In this document: one piece after another, positions 1 through 7,352 of the stretch
Layout of the letters: every line of letters starts with the position of its first letter
Numbering within the stretch: the first letter of the stretch is position 1
DNA from: Methylotenera sp.
Lineage (GTDB): Bacteria; Pseudomonadota; Gammaproteobacteria; Burkholderiales; Methylophilaceae
Assembly: GCA_013141495.1 (NCBI GenBank)
Contig: JABFQV010000011.1
Span: 1 to 64,000 of the forward strand
Direction: 5' to 3'
DNA: 64,000 bases
The notes under the pieces: generated by a model
Database searches by the model: none
The model's input: the letters and a program-made list of their open reading frames with translations, nothing else
Told to the model about the DNA's origin: nothing
Program-made: the position numbers and the translations under genes

Positions 1-1
1 G

Positions 2-107
2 GGTTAGGGTGGGGGTGGAAACCTTACTTAGCAACCACTCTACCCCAATCTAACCTTCCCCATGCTAGGGGGAAGGAACTTGTTTGGTGTTGTCAGGTTA
101 GATTGGG
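2..107. repeat. Left-edge cluster of palindromic repeats
   Basis: Downstream of aroB there are three copies of a GGTTAGATTGGGG-like word. A degenerate copy lies at the very start of the window, an inverted copy at 44-56 (CCCAATCTAACCT) and a perfect inverted partner at 95-107 (AGGTTAGATTGGG). A second hairpin, CTTCCCC with GGGGAAG, sits between the last two. The arms overlap, so alternative folds are possible. There is no T-run typical of an aroB terminator. It looks like a REP-type cluster that continues beyond the window. Confidence 0.6.
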
Positions 108-110
108 CTG

Positions 111-1184
111 TCATAACGCCAAGGTCTGTTTTAATTTTTCAGCATCATAGTCGCCGGTAATCACGGCTTTACCAATGCCTTGTTGCAATACTAGCCTGAC
201 TTTCCCATCCGCTACTTTTTTATCTAACTGCATTAGATCAAGATATTTCTCCAACCCCAGTTTGGGTGCATCTAATGGTAAATTAGCCGCTGTTAATAGC
301 AAAAATATGCGTTTTACTTCATCGCCTGTTAGCCAGCCCATGCGTTGCGATAAGTCTGCCGCCATCATGGTACCCGCTGCCACGGCCTCGCCATGTAGCC
401 ATACGCCATAGCCCATAGCGTTTTCAATAGCATGGCCAAAGGTATGGCCCAAGTTTAGCAGTGCGCGCTCGCCGTTTTCGTGTTCATCTATCGCCACCAC
501 TTCGGCTTTGTTTTGGCATGAGCGGTAAATAGCATAGCTCAATGCGGCTTCATCTAATGTCATGAGTTTGGCAATATTGAGTTCTAGCCAATCCAAAAAT
601 TCGGCATCGCGGATTAAGCCATATTTGATGACCTCTGCCATGCCAGCAGAAAATTCTCTGGCGGGTAACGTTTGCAGGGTGTCGATATCGGCCAGTACCA
701 GTTGCGGCTGATAAAAAGCGCCGATCATGTTTTTACCTAGCGGGTGGTTGATGCCAGTTTTACCGCCAACGGATGAATCCACCTGAGAAAGTAGCGTAGT
801 AGGGATTTGAATAAAGGGTACACCGCGCAAATAAGTGGCCGCAGCATAGCCTGTTAAGTCACCAATCACGCCGCCACCTAGTGCTATCAACGTTGTACTG
901 CGCTCGCAGCGATTTTGTAACAAGGCGTCGTAAATTTTATTGAGTGTTTCTGTGTTTTTATAGGCCTCGCCATCTGGCAGAATAATTGGGGTGACCGAAA
1001 CACCCGCAGCTAGTAATGTTTGCGTTAATTTATCTAAATATAACGGTGCCACTGTGGTGTTAGTGACAATGGCGACGTGTTTACGTTTGAGGTGGGGTAA
1101 TATGAGGCTGGCATCTGCAATTAAATTGCGCCCAATATGTATTGGGTAGCTTCTATTGGCTAATTCTACTTTGAGTGTTTGCAT
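111..1184 (-). CDS. aroB: 3-dehydroquinate synthase
   Basis: Converts DAHP to 3-dehydroquinate, the second step of the shikimate pathway, in the cytoplasm, using NAD and a divalent metal. The NAD-binding GGGVIGD lies near residues 103-109. It is followed by the substrate-site stretch with [10 protein letters not shown] and the metal-ligand motifs [10 protein letters not shown] and LHGEAVAAG. The 357-residue length is normal for the family. It starts at an ATG 17 bp downstream of aroK on the same strand, the usual aroK-aroB pairing, so the two are probably co-transcribed. Nothing is unusual in the protein; the repeat cluster begins just after its stop. Confidence 0.97.
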   Translation of the reverse strand: MQTLKVELANRSYPIHIGRNLIADASLILPHLKRKHVAIVTNTTVAPLYLDKLTQTLLAAGVSVTPIILPDGEAYKNTETLNKIYDALLQNRCERSTTLIALGGGVIGDLTGYAAATYLRGVPFIQIPTTLLSQVDSSVGGKTGINHPLGKNMIGAFYQPQLVLADIDTLQTLPAREFSAGMAEVIKYGLIRDAEFLDWLELNIAKLMTLDEAALSYAIYRSCQNKAEVVAIDEHENGERALLNLGHTFGHAIENAMGYGVWLHGEAVAAGTMMAADLSQRMGWLTGDEVKRIFLLLTAANLPLDAPKLGLEKYLDLMQLDKKVADGKVRLVLQQGIGKAVITGDYDAEKLKQTLAL

Positions 1185-1201
1185 GTTGAGTTAATGATAA
1201 T

Positions 1202-1708
1202 TTATTTGGTTAATAATTGTTCAATGGTATGGGTGATTTCTGTGGCTGATTGCGCGCCAGTATCTACAATGTAATCCGCCAGGCTGGTGTATATTGGGTC
1301 ACGCTGGATATATAGCCGCTCAAGTTTTTGCCGCAAATTGCCACCTTGCAATAAGGGGCGCGTTTTATCATGACGCGTACGCTGGTATAAATCATTTACC
1401 TTGCCGCGCAAATAGATTATCTTGCCATTTTGTTTAAGTAGCGCTCTATTTTCTGGCAACAATATCGCGCCACCGCCAGTGGCCAACACAATGTTGTTTA
1501 GCTGGGTCAATTCTTCAATCGCTGCGGTTTCGCGCTTACGAAAGCCATCTTCACCCTCTAATTCAAAAATTAAAGGGATTTTTACCCCTGTTTTCCGCTC
1601 AATTTCAACGTCAGAATCGTAAAAAACACGCCCCAATTGTTTTGCCAGCAAACGACCAATCGTCGTTTTACCAGCACCCATCAGGCCAATAAAATAAATG
1701 TTGTCCAA
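1202..1708 (-). CDS. aroK: Shikimate kinase (TTG start)
   Basis: Phosphorylates shikimate at the 3-hydroxyl with ATP. The P-loop GLMGAGKTT is at residues 8-16. The shikimate-site motif ATGGGAI follows near residue 77, and the lid arginines lie in RTRHDKTRPLL. The length of 168 residues is typical. The start is a TTG: the codon just upstream in frame is a TAA stop, the P-loop leaves no room for a later start, and an AAGGG sequence lies 8 bases ahead. It stands upstream of aroB. It is separated from pilQ by a terminator and repeats, so it may have its own promoter despite the shared orientation with the pil genes. Confidence 0.96.
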   Translation of the reverse strand: MDNIYFIGLMGAGKTTIGRLLAKQLGRVFYDSDVEIERKTGVKIPLIFELEGEDGFRKRETAAIEELTQLNNIVLATGGGAILLPENRALLKQNGKIIYLRGKVNDLYQRTRHDKTRPLLQGGNLRQKLERLYIQRDPIYTSLADYIVDTGAQSATEITHTIEQLLTK

Positions 1709-1757
1709 TTAAAAAACCCTTACCCCTAAAAATAGAACGGAGGTTTAATGGGGAGAC

Positions 1758-1848
1758 TTAATGGGGTCAGACTCGATTAGATAGAACCAAATCGAATCTG
1801 ACCCCATTAACAGATTAGATAGTACGAAATCGAATCTGACCCCATTAA
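1758..1848. repeat. REP-like element with three copies of a 21-bp word
   Basis: The word TTAATGGGGTCAGACTCGAT (21 bp with one further T) occurs at 1758-1778. It is inverted at 1790-1810 with one mismatch and again at 1828-1848 in the same orientation as the second copy. The second and third copies sit in a longer direct repeat that includes GATTAGATAG. A partial TTAATGGGG also lies just upstream. From memory, words like this flank REP-associated tyrosine transposase (RAYT) genes in proteobacteria, but no transposase is present here. Confidence 0.75.
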
Positions 1849-1868
1849 CAACCGACACTCTGCAAAAC

Positions 1869-1899
1869 AAAATGCCCATCAAGCTGTGATGGGCATTTT
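1869..1899. terminator. Bidirectional rho-independent terminator after pilQ
   Basis: A perfect 13-bp stem, AAAATGCCCATCA paired with TGATGGGCATTTT, encloses a 5-base loop and has A/T tracts on both sides. It lies about 40 bp after the pilQ stop and should end the pil transcript. Confidence 0.85.
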
Positions 1900-1940
1900 A
1901 TGACAATCTTAACTATCTGTCAGATTTTGCCAATCTTTGC

Positions 1941-4133
1941 TTATTTCAAGGCTAATCCATCATCCATGATTTTTGGCGTGATAAATATCAGCAATTCGGT
2001 TTTGTCTGATTGTAAAGTTTTACGTTTAAATAAATTACCCATGATTGGCAAGTCACCAAAGAAAGGTACTTTAGTCACATCATTACGCTCAGTTAATTCA
2101 TAGATACCACCAAGTACAGCCGTTTCACCATTCGCTACCAGTATCTTGGTTGATACTCGTTGAGTATCAATTGAGGGTGCGCCACCTGACACAATACGTT
2201 CGTTGATTTTATCTTTTTTAACCTCTAAATCCATAATGATTTTATCGTCTGGTGTAATTTGCGGTGTCACTTCCAAGCTTAGTGCTGCCTCTTTAAACGC
2301 TACGTTTGCCGCACCACTGCTTGAAGCCTGTAGATACGCAATCTCTGTACCTTGCGATATTCTTGCTTTCTGTTGGTTCGCAGTAGTAACACGCGGACTG
2401 GAAACCACCTTACCACGGTTATCCCTCTCTAACGCAGATAACTCCAAATTGAGTAACAAACCTGCAGATAGCTTAAACAAACTAAATGCGAAACTACCAG
2501 CAGGGTTAGCTACAGGCAAGTTGGACATTAAATCCGGTAAACCATCACTACTGGTTAAAGTGCTATTAGTATTGTTAGTTGGATTTTTAAAAATTGCATT
2601 AGTCAATCCAGTTTGTATCGTACCGTTGTGCGTACCTTGTGTAATACCTGTAGAGGTAACTGCCGTTGGCCTGTTGCCCAATGTTCCACCAATTGTCGCA
2701 ACACTTGTGCCTGGAACACCGGTTTGCGTTACACCAAAACGCGCACCCAGTTCTTTACCAAACTTTTCATCCGCTATGACTAATCTTGATTCAATCATCA
2801 CCTGTTTTACTGGAATGTCTGTTTTGTTAATAATGGCCTGTACTTGTTCTAGATATTTAGGAATATCTTGCACAAACACCGTATTGGTGCGCGGATCAAG
2901 TACCGCGCTACCGCGTTTTGAGAGTAGTTTTTGCTTAGGGTCACTCAAAATTTCTTTAAGTGACTCAGCCTTCATGTAATTTAATGTGAACACCTCTGTT
3001 CTCATTGTTTCTACGTCATCAATTTGCTGCTGACTTTCAAACGCCTGTTTTTCTTTTGCCGCTAACTCATCAGCAGGGGCCACCAAAATGACGTTACCAG
3101 TTTTGCGCTTATCCAAACCCTTACTTTGCAAAATAATTTCAAGCGCCTGATCCCATGGTACATCTTTTAGGCGCAAGGTTAAATTACCAGTCACGGTGTC
3201 GCTGGTAATAATGTTTAACCCGGTAAAGTCTGCAATGACTTGCAATACTGAGCGCACCTCAATATTCTGGAAGTTTAATGATAGCTTTTCGCCTGCATAA
3301 CCAGGTTTAGAACCACGTACTAACTTGTTTGGGTCTTCTACCACTTGGCGCACGTCAATAATGAATTTTTTATCAGCCTGATACGCTGATTGTTCCCAGT
3401 TACCTTTAGGCTCAATAATCATGCGGCCATTTTTACCTTGCTTCATGGTATCAACATAAATCACCGGTGTGTTGAAGTTGGTGACATTTAAACGACGCTG
3501 TAAGTTGGCAGGTACATCTGTATTGATAAAATCGACAACAATGGTTTTACCTTTTTGTTTGATGTTAATGCCTGCTGATGCGTCAGATAAATCAACAATA
3601 ATACGGCCTTCTCCATTTTTACCGCGTGCAAAATCTACGTTGTTGAGGGTAACTGACTGCGCGCCCAAGGTTGGCTCTGCAAACTTGGTTTCTACTACAC
3701 TGTTGGCGCTCACTTCATTGCCTTGTAGCAAAATGCTGACTTCATTACCGCTGACTGAGGTGCTATAGCCTACATTTTTAGATAAATTTAGCACTAGACG
3801 CGTACGCTCTTTGCCTTGCGCTAAAGTGATGCTTTTAAGTGCACCCTGATCAGCTACAACATTGTTTTTTGCTAAGCCGTTCCCCACTTGCGGAAAATCT
3901 AAGGCAACACGTGGTGGGCTGTTAAGCGTAAATCCAGCAGGTGGATTTTTAAGTGGGAGCGTTGTTTTTACGCGAATACTGACTCGGCCACCAGGCAAGG
4001 TGGAATAATCGATGCTTTCTATTTTATTGCCTAACTCAGCCTGGTCTTCAGCCAAGAGCAACCCAGAAAACAGGGTTAACCCCAACAGCAGTGCTGTTTG
4101 TAAAGTTTTAGACATCCACATAGTTGTTTTCAT
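1941..4133 (-). CDS. pilQ: Type IV pilus secretin PilQ
   Basis: Forms the outer-membrane secretin channel through which the type IV pilus passes. After a signal peptide (hydrophobic TALLLGLTLFSGLLLAEDQ) come two AMIN-type domains that bind peptidoglycan. Next are secretin N-domains (LSLNFQNIEVRSVLQVIADFTGLNIITSD) and the C-terminal secretin beta domain with VTPQITPDDKIIMDLEVKKD and a terminal ELLIFITPKI. I chose the ATG at 4133, not the ORF start at 4217, because an AAGGTG Shine-Dalgarno precedes it and the extra 28 residues merely translate a tandem repeat. It is the last gene of the pilMNOPQ cluster and is followed by a strong terminator. A Thr/Asn/Gly-rich insert near residue 530 is probably a variable loop. 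Confidence 0.96.
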   Translation of the reverse strand: MKTTMWMSKTLQTALLLGLTLFSGLLLAEDQAELGNKIESIDYSTLPGGRVSIRVKTTLPLKNPPAGFTLNSPPRVALDFPQVGNGLAKNNVVADQGALKSITLAQGKERTRLVLNLSKNVGYSTSVSGNEVSILLQGNEVSANSVVETKFAEPTLGAQSVTLNNVDFARGKNGEGRIIVDLSDASAGINIKQKGKTIVVDFINTDVPANLQRRLNVTNFNTPVIYVDTMKQGKNGRMIIEPKGNWEQSAYQADKKFIIDVRQVVEDPNKLVRGSKPGYAGEKLSLNFQNIEVRSVLQVIADFTGLNIITSDTVTGNLTLRLKDVPWDQALEIILQSKGLDKRKTGNVILVAPADELAAKEKQAFESQQQIDDVETMRTEVFTLNYMKAESLKEILSDPKQKLLSKRGSAVLDPRTNTVFVQDIPKYLEQVQAIINKTDIPVKQVMIESRLVIADEKFGKELGARFGVTQTGVPGTSVATIGGTLGNRPTAVTSTGITQGTHNGTIQTGLTNAIFKNPTNNTNSTLTSSDGLPDLMSNLPVANPAGSFAFSLFKLSAGLLLNLELSALERDNRGKVVSSPRVTTANQQKARISQGTEIAYLQASSSGAANVAFKEAALSLEVTPQITPDDKIIMDLEVKKDKINERIVSGGAPSIDTQRVSTKILVANGETAVLGGIYELTERNDVTKVPFFGDLPIMGNLFKRKTLQSDKTELLIFITPKIMDDGLALK

Positions 4134-4149
4134 TATTTCACCTTGATTC

Positions 4150-4194
4150 TTAATTTCATGGGGTTTCTTAATTTCATGGGGTTTCTTGATTTCA
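4150..4194. repeat. 18-bp tandem repeat in the pilQ leader
   Basis: Two exact tandem copies of TTAATTTCATGGGGTTTC (4150-4167 and 4168-4185) are followed by a partial third. They lie between the pilP stop and the chosen pilQ start. Translated in the pilQ frame they give EIKKPH repeats, which explains the longer ORF in the track. Confidence 0.85.
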
Positions 4195-4289
4195 CCGGCC
4201 CTTAACTCCACGGACACTTAACGCTATTAACGTCTAACCCCAAATACTACTAATGCCATGGGGCCTCATTATTTAATTACTCGTAGCAC

Positions 4290-4835
4290 TTACTCTTGTA
4301 GTGCCAAAGTTGAGGTGCGCTCTACCCAATCACCAGAAAGATCATCTTGCACTATTTCTTTAAGCACCACTTCACTGTCTGTCACTTGCGTGACTCTTCC
4401 AAAGTTTTGGCCTACATAGTTGCCAAGCTTTACTTGTTGCACGGCGTTATCCGGAGTTTTAAGTAGCGCATAAGTCAGTTTACTTTTTGATAACAAGCCA
4501 ACGTATTTCAGGCTTTCTAACGGGTAAGCCTCCATTGGCTCTTTGGGCCTGTTTAAGTTTGGCTGTAGCACACTTGATTTACTACTCACCGCCTTACGTG
4601 CCCGAAACGGGTCGATCAAAAGGCCGTCCGCATTATATTGTAGTGCCAAATAAGGCTTAACTTCTGGCAACGGCTTAATTTTAGGCACGACATCTTTAGC
4701 GGCATCACGCATATATTGATCAAGGTCATCGCCATCATTACCACCGCATGCAACTAAGGCTAATGTTAAAAAGCCGCTTAAGCCAAGCTTGAAGCGATTA
4801 CTTGATGTTGATTTATGTTTTAGGCTATCACTCAC
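4290..4835 (-). CDS. pilP: Type IV pilus lipoprotein PilP (GTG start)
   Basis: An inner-membrane-anchored periplasmic lipoprotein that links the PilN-PilO complex to the secretin PilQ. A hydrophobic leader ends in the lipobox LVAC (lipidated Cys near residue 30), followed by an extended linker. The C-terminal beta domain (YVGLLSKSKLTYALLKTPDNAVQQVKLGNYVG) matches the PilP fold that binds PilQ. The length of 181 residues is normal. The start is GTG, 5 bp after the pilO stop, with AAAGG about 12 bases upstream, a slightly long spacing. It is co-directional with pilO and pilQ. Confidence 0.93.
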   Translation of the reverse strand: MSDSLKHKSTSSNRFKLGLSGFLTLALVACGGNDGDDLDQYMRDAAKDVVPKIKPLPEVKPYLALQYNADGLLIDPFRARKAVSSKSSVLQPNLNRPKEPMEAYPLESLKYVGLLSKSKLTYALLKTPDNAVQQVKLGNYVGQNFGRVTQVTDSEVVLKEIVQDDLSGDWVERTSTLALQE

Positions 4836-4840
4836 GGCAA

Positions 4841-5497
4841 TTATTGACCTTTCTTCGCAGCTTGATCTTTAGCCGCTTTGCGTTTTGCGGCAACTTCATC
4901 AGCATCTAAATAGCGATAAGTTTTAGCGACCGCCTCCATCACCAGCACTGCATCAGTAGAGGATGGTTTAACGTCTTTGCTTTGATTGGTAACGGCAATA
5001 TCGCCCAAAGTTACGATACGCGATAGTTTTGAGATGTCTGTCGCAAATGCACCTAAGTCATGGTAGGTACCTAGCAATTTGATGCTGATTGGCATTTCAG
5101 CATAAAAATCTGCCTGCGATTCTTGGCCTGGCTTAAATAGCTCAAACTCCAAGCCTCGACTTAACCCGGCCTGGTTAATGTCTGTCAGCAAGCCATCAAT
5201 TTGAGATCTGTCTGGCAACTGTTTTAACAACGCCCCAAAGGTTTTTTCAATTTCTACCATTTGCGTTTTGTAAGCTTCTAAGCTAATAGCCTGGCTTTTT
5301 TTTTCTAAAAATACTTTTCTCAACTCTTGCTCTTTATTCTTTTCAGTATCTAGCGCTTCTAGTTCCGGGCTCCATAAAAAATAATACCCAAGTGCTACCA
5401 ATACCAAAAAAACACCTGTCAACAACACCGCCTTCACTGGTGCAGGTAAGCTACCGGCATTATTGATGTCTATATTATTGAAATCATCTAATTTCAT
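4841..5497 (-). CDS. pilO: Type IV pilus inner-membrane protein PilO
   Basis: Part of the PilMNOP alignment complex in the inner membrane. It has a short cytoplasmic N-terminus, one membrane segment near residues 24-45 (AVLLTGVFLVLVALGYYFLW), a coiled coil (LDTEKNKEQELRKVFLEKK) and a periplasmic ferredoxin-like domain. The end is Lys/Ala-rich (AAKRKAAKDQAAKKGQ). The start ATG overlaps the pilN stop as ATGA, so translation is probably coupled and the PilN-PilO heterodimer made in step. Confidence 0.95.
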   Translation of the reverse strand: MKLDDFNNIDINNAGSLPAPVKAVLLTGVFLVLVALGYYFLWSPELEALDTEKNKEQELRKVFLEKKSQAISLEAYKTQMVEIEKTFGALLKQLPDRSQIDGLLTDINQAGLSRGLEFELFKPGQESQADFYAEMPISIKLLGTYHDLGAFATDISKLSRIVTLGDIAVTNQSKDVKPSSTDAVLVMEAVAKTYRYLDADEVAAKRKAAKDQAAKKGQ

Positions 5498-6081
5498 GAT
5501 TGAAGTCCATTTTTAGGCTTAGCTTCTTCAGCGTCAACCTTGGGTGCTTTAAGATTCACTTGCAAGGTAAACATATTTTGTTTTACGCCATTCACTGTAA
5601 CCGCTTTAATCTCAATTAAAATGGGGGATTCCAGCCAGTTTGAGGTGTTAAAGTTACGTACCAGCGTTGCTACTCTGGCATTGGTGTCGGCTACGCCCTC
5701 AACATTAATGACATTGCCCTGTTGCTTAACGCTTTTTAAATACATGCCTTCTGGCAGTTGGCGGCTCAGTTCATCAAACACAACCACAGCTTGACTGCGG
5801 TTGGTTTGTAAATTTTCAACCACCTGCTTGCGCTCAAGCATGGCACTGATTTGATCTTTTAAATCTTTGATATCGGCAATTTCTTTATCGAGCTTAACAA
5901 TCGCGGCATCTAAACGTTGGTTACGCTCTAATTGTGTTTCAACTTGACCATTGATCACGGTGTAACCCATAAAAACAATTGCGCCAGCAGCAATGGCGGC
6001 AAATAATGCCATCAGCCCAAATTCACGCTGCTTGGCTTCTCTTCTGATTTGACGATGAGGGAGTAGATTGACACGTATCAT
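5494..6081 (-). CDS. pilN: Type IV pilus assembly protein PilN
   Basis: A bitopic inner-membrane protein that pairs with PilO and binds the actin-like PilM through its N-terminal tail. The start at 6081 gives MIRVNLLPHRQ, matching the INLLP motif that docks into PilM, and overlaps the pilM stop as ATGA. The ORF-track start 10 codons upstream lies inside pilM and would bury this motif. One membrane segment (LMALFAAIAAGAIVFMGYTVI) is followed by a coiled coil and a periplasmic domain. Confidence 0.95.
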   Translation of the reverse strand: MIRVNLLPHRQIRREAKQREFGLMALFAAIAAGAIVFMGYTVINGQVETQLERNQRLDAAIVKLDKEIADIKDLKDQISAMLERKQVVENLQTNRSQAVVVFDELSRQLPEGMYLKSVKQQGNVINVEGVADTNARVATLVRNFNTSNWLESPILIEIKAVTVNGVKQNMFTLQVNLKAPKVDAEEAKPKNGLQS

Positions 6082-7151
6082 ATCGCTAAACCTCGCATGG
6101 CCAGCCCACAAGCAATTAACAATGCCGGCGCGTCTGTTGTTGCTTGCTGCTGCCTAACCCTGGTACCGACCGCCATGCTGTGAAAGGGGTTTGCAACCAG
6201 CGTATTGACCTGGGTGCGATCTTGAACTGTAATATCAATTTCAGGAATTGTCGCGCATCCGCCAGCCAGTATAATATGATCAACGCGGTTGTATTGTGTT
6301 GAGCTGGTAAAAAACTGGAGCGCTCTGGCGACTTCCATCGCTAGCAACTGAACGAATGGCTGTAACACTTCACTGTCGTAGCTTTCTGGTAAGCCACCCT
6401 TACGCTTGGCGATTTCGGCCTCTTCTAATGATAAGCCAAAGCGGCGTTGAATCTCTTGCGTTAACTGACCACCACCAAAGTTTTGCTCGCGTGCATAAAC
6501 CGGTTTATTATCATGTAACACATTGGTGTGCATCATGGTGGCACCGATATCAATGATCATGACAGTTTGCTCACGGCCTGCATTAGGCAGTTGCCCAGAG
6601 ACCAAGGTGTAGGCGGCCTCGGTAGCGTAGGATTCAACATCCATTACCGTCACCTTGAGTCCAGCGCCTTCTGCTGCTGCCACGCGATCTTCAATTTTCT
6701 CTTTGCGGGCGGCGGCAATCAGCACTTCAACTTCATCTGGACTATTAGGTGCGGGACCTAATACCTGAAAATCTATATTGACTTCATCCAGCGAGAATGG
6801 AATATATTGATTGGCCTCAGCCTCGACTTGAACTTCCATGTCTTCTTCACGCAGGTCAGCCGACATGATGACTTTTTTACTGATAACCGCTGAAGACGGC
6901 AATGCTAACGCCACTCGTTTTTCACGTGAACCAAGCAATTTCCAAGCGAGCTTAATGGCATCGGCCACTTTTTCAAGATCACTCACATTACCATCAGTCA
7001 TGGCGTCTTTAGCCAACGGTGAAATTGAGTAGCCTTCTAGCTTATAGCCACCACGTCCATCGTTGGCGAGCTCTACCATCTTGACGGAAGTAGAGCTAAT
7101 GTCTATACCAATAAGTGGCGGTGTTGATTCTGTAAAAAGACTGAATTTCAA
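6078..7151 (-). CDS. pilM: Type IV pilus actin-like ATPase PilM (TTG start)
   Basis: A cytoplasmic FtsA/actin-like protein that binds the PilN tail and nucleotide during pilus assembly. The first phosphate motif is GIDISSTSVKMVEL near residue 15, the second is IIDIGATMMHTNVL, and the adenosine motif is HIILAGGCATIPEI. The length of 357 residues is standard. The start codon is TTG with AAGGA 8 bases upstream. As first gene of pilM-N-O-P-Q, its promoter should lie in the 200-bp gap shared with the divergent mrcA. Confidence 0.96.
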   Translation of the reverse strand: MKFSLFTESTPPLIGIDISSTSVKMVELANDGRGGYKLEGYSISPLAKDAMTDGNVSDLEKVADAIKLAWKLLGSREKRVALALPSSAVISKKVIMSADLREEDMEVQVEAEANQYIPFSLDEVNIDFQVLGPAPNSPDEVEVLIAAARKEKIEDRVAAAEGAGLKVTVMDVESYATEAAYTLVSGQLPNAGREQTVMIIDIGATMMHTNVLHDNKPVYAREQNFGGGQLTQEIQRRFGLSLEEAEIAKRKGGLPESYDSEVLQPFVQLLAMEVARALQFFTSSTQYNRVDHIILAGGCATIPEIDITVQDRTQVNTLVANPFHSMAVGTRVRQQQATTDAPALLIACGLAMRGLAI

Positions 7152-7284
7152 ATTGAAATTCCTTTTCTAATTTCGTTAGTTACGCACATTTCTAATAAAC
7201 TACATTAAATCCTAGCAACAAGTTTAACCCCTGTAAAGCAATTTTTATCAACTCTACTATTTTAAGTCTTTATTACATAGTTTA

Positions 7285-7313
7285 TTCGCAGGGTTTGCCA
7301 GAGCATTTATAAT
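7285..7313 (+). promoter_or_regulatory. Candidate sigma-70 promoter for mrcA
   Basis: TTCGCA, a 17-base spacer and a perfect TATAAT lie about 40 bases before the mrcA start, within the divergent pilM-mrcA gap. The -10 box is convincing and the -35 box is weaker (4 of 6). Confidence 0.55.
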
Positions 7314-7352
7314 GGCACACTATAGGTCAATTAATCAGAAAATATATTATCC

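Noticed and set aside
2203-2979. 258-residue plus-strand ORF
   Set aside because: It lies wholly antisense to pilQ, is low-complexity Leu/Val/Ser-rich and has no ribosome binding site.
7313-7328. Possible sigma-54 promoter (TGGCAC) before mrcA
   Set aside because: The required GC at -12 with the right spacing is missing, and a better sigma-70 -10 box overlaps it.
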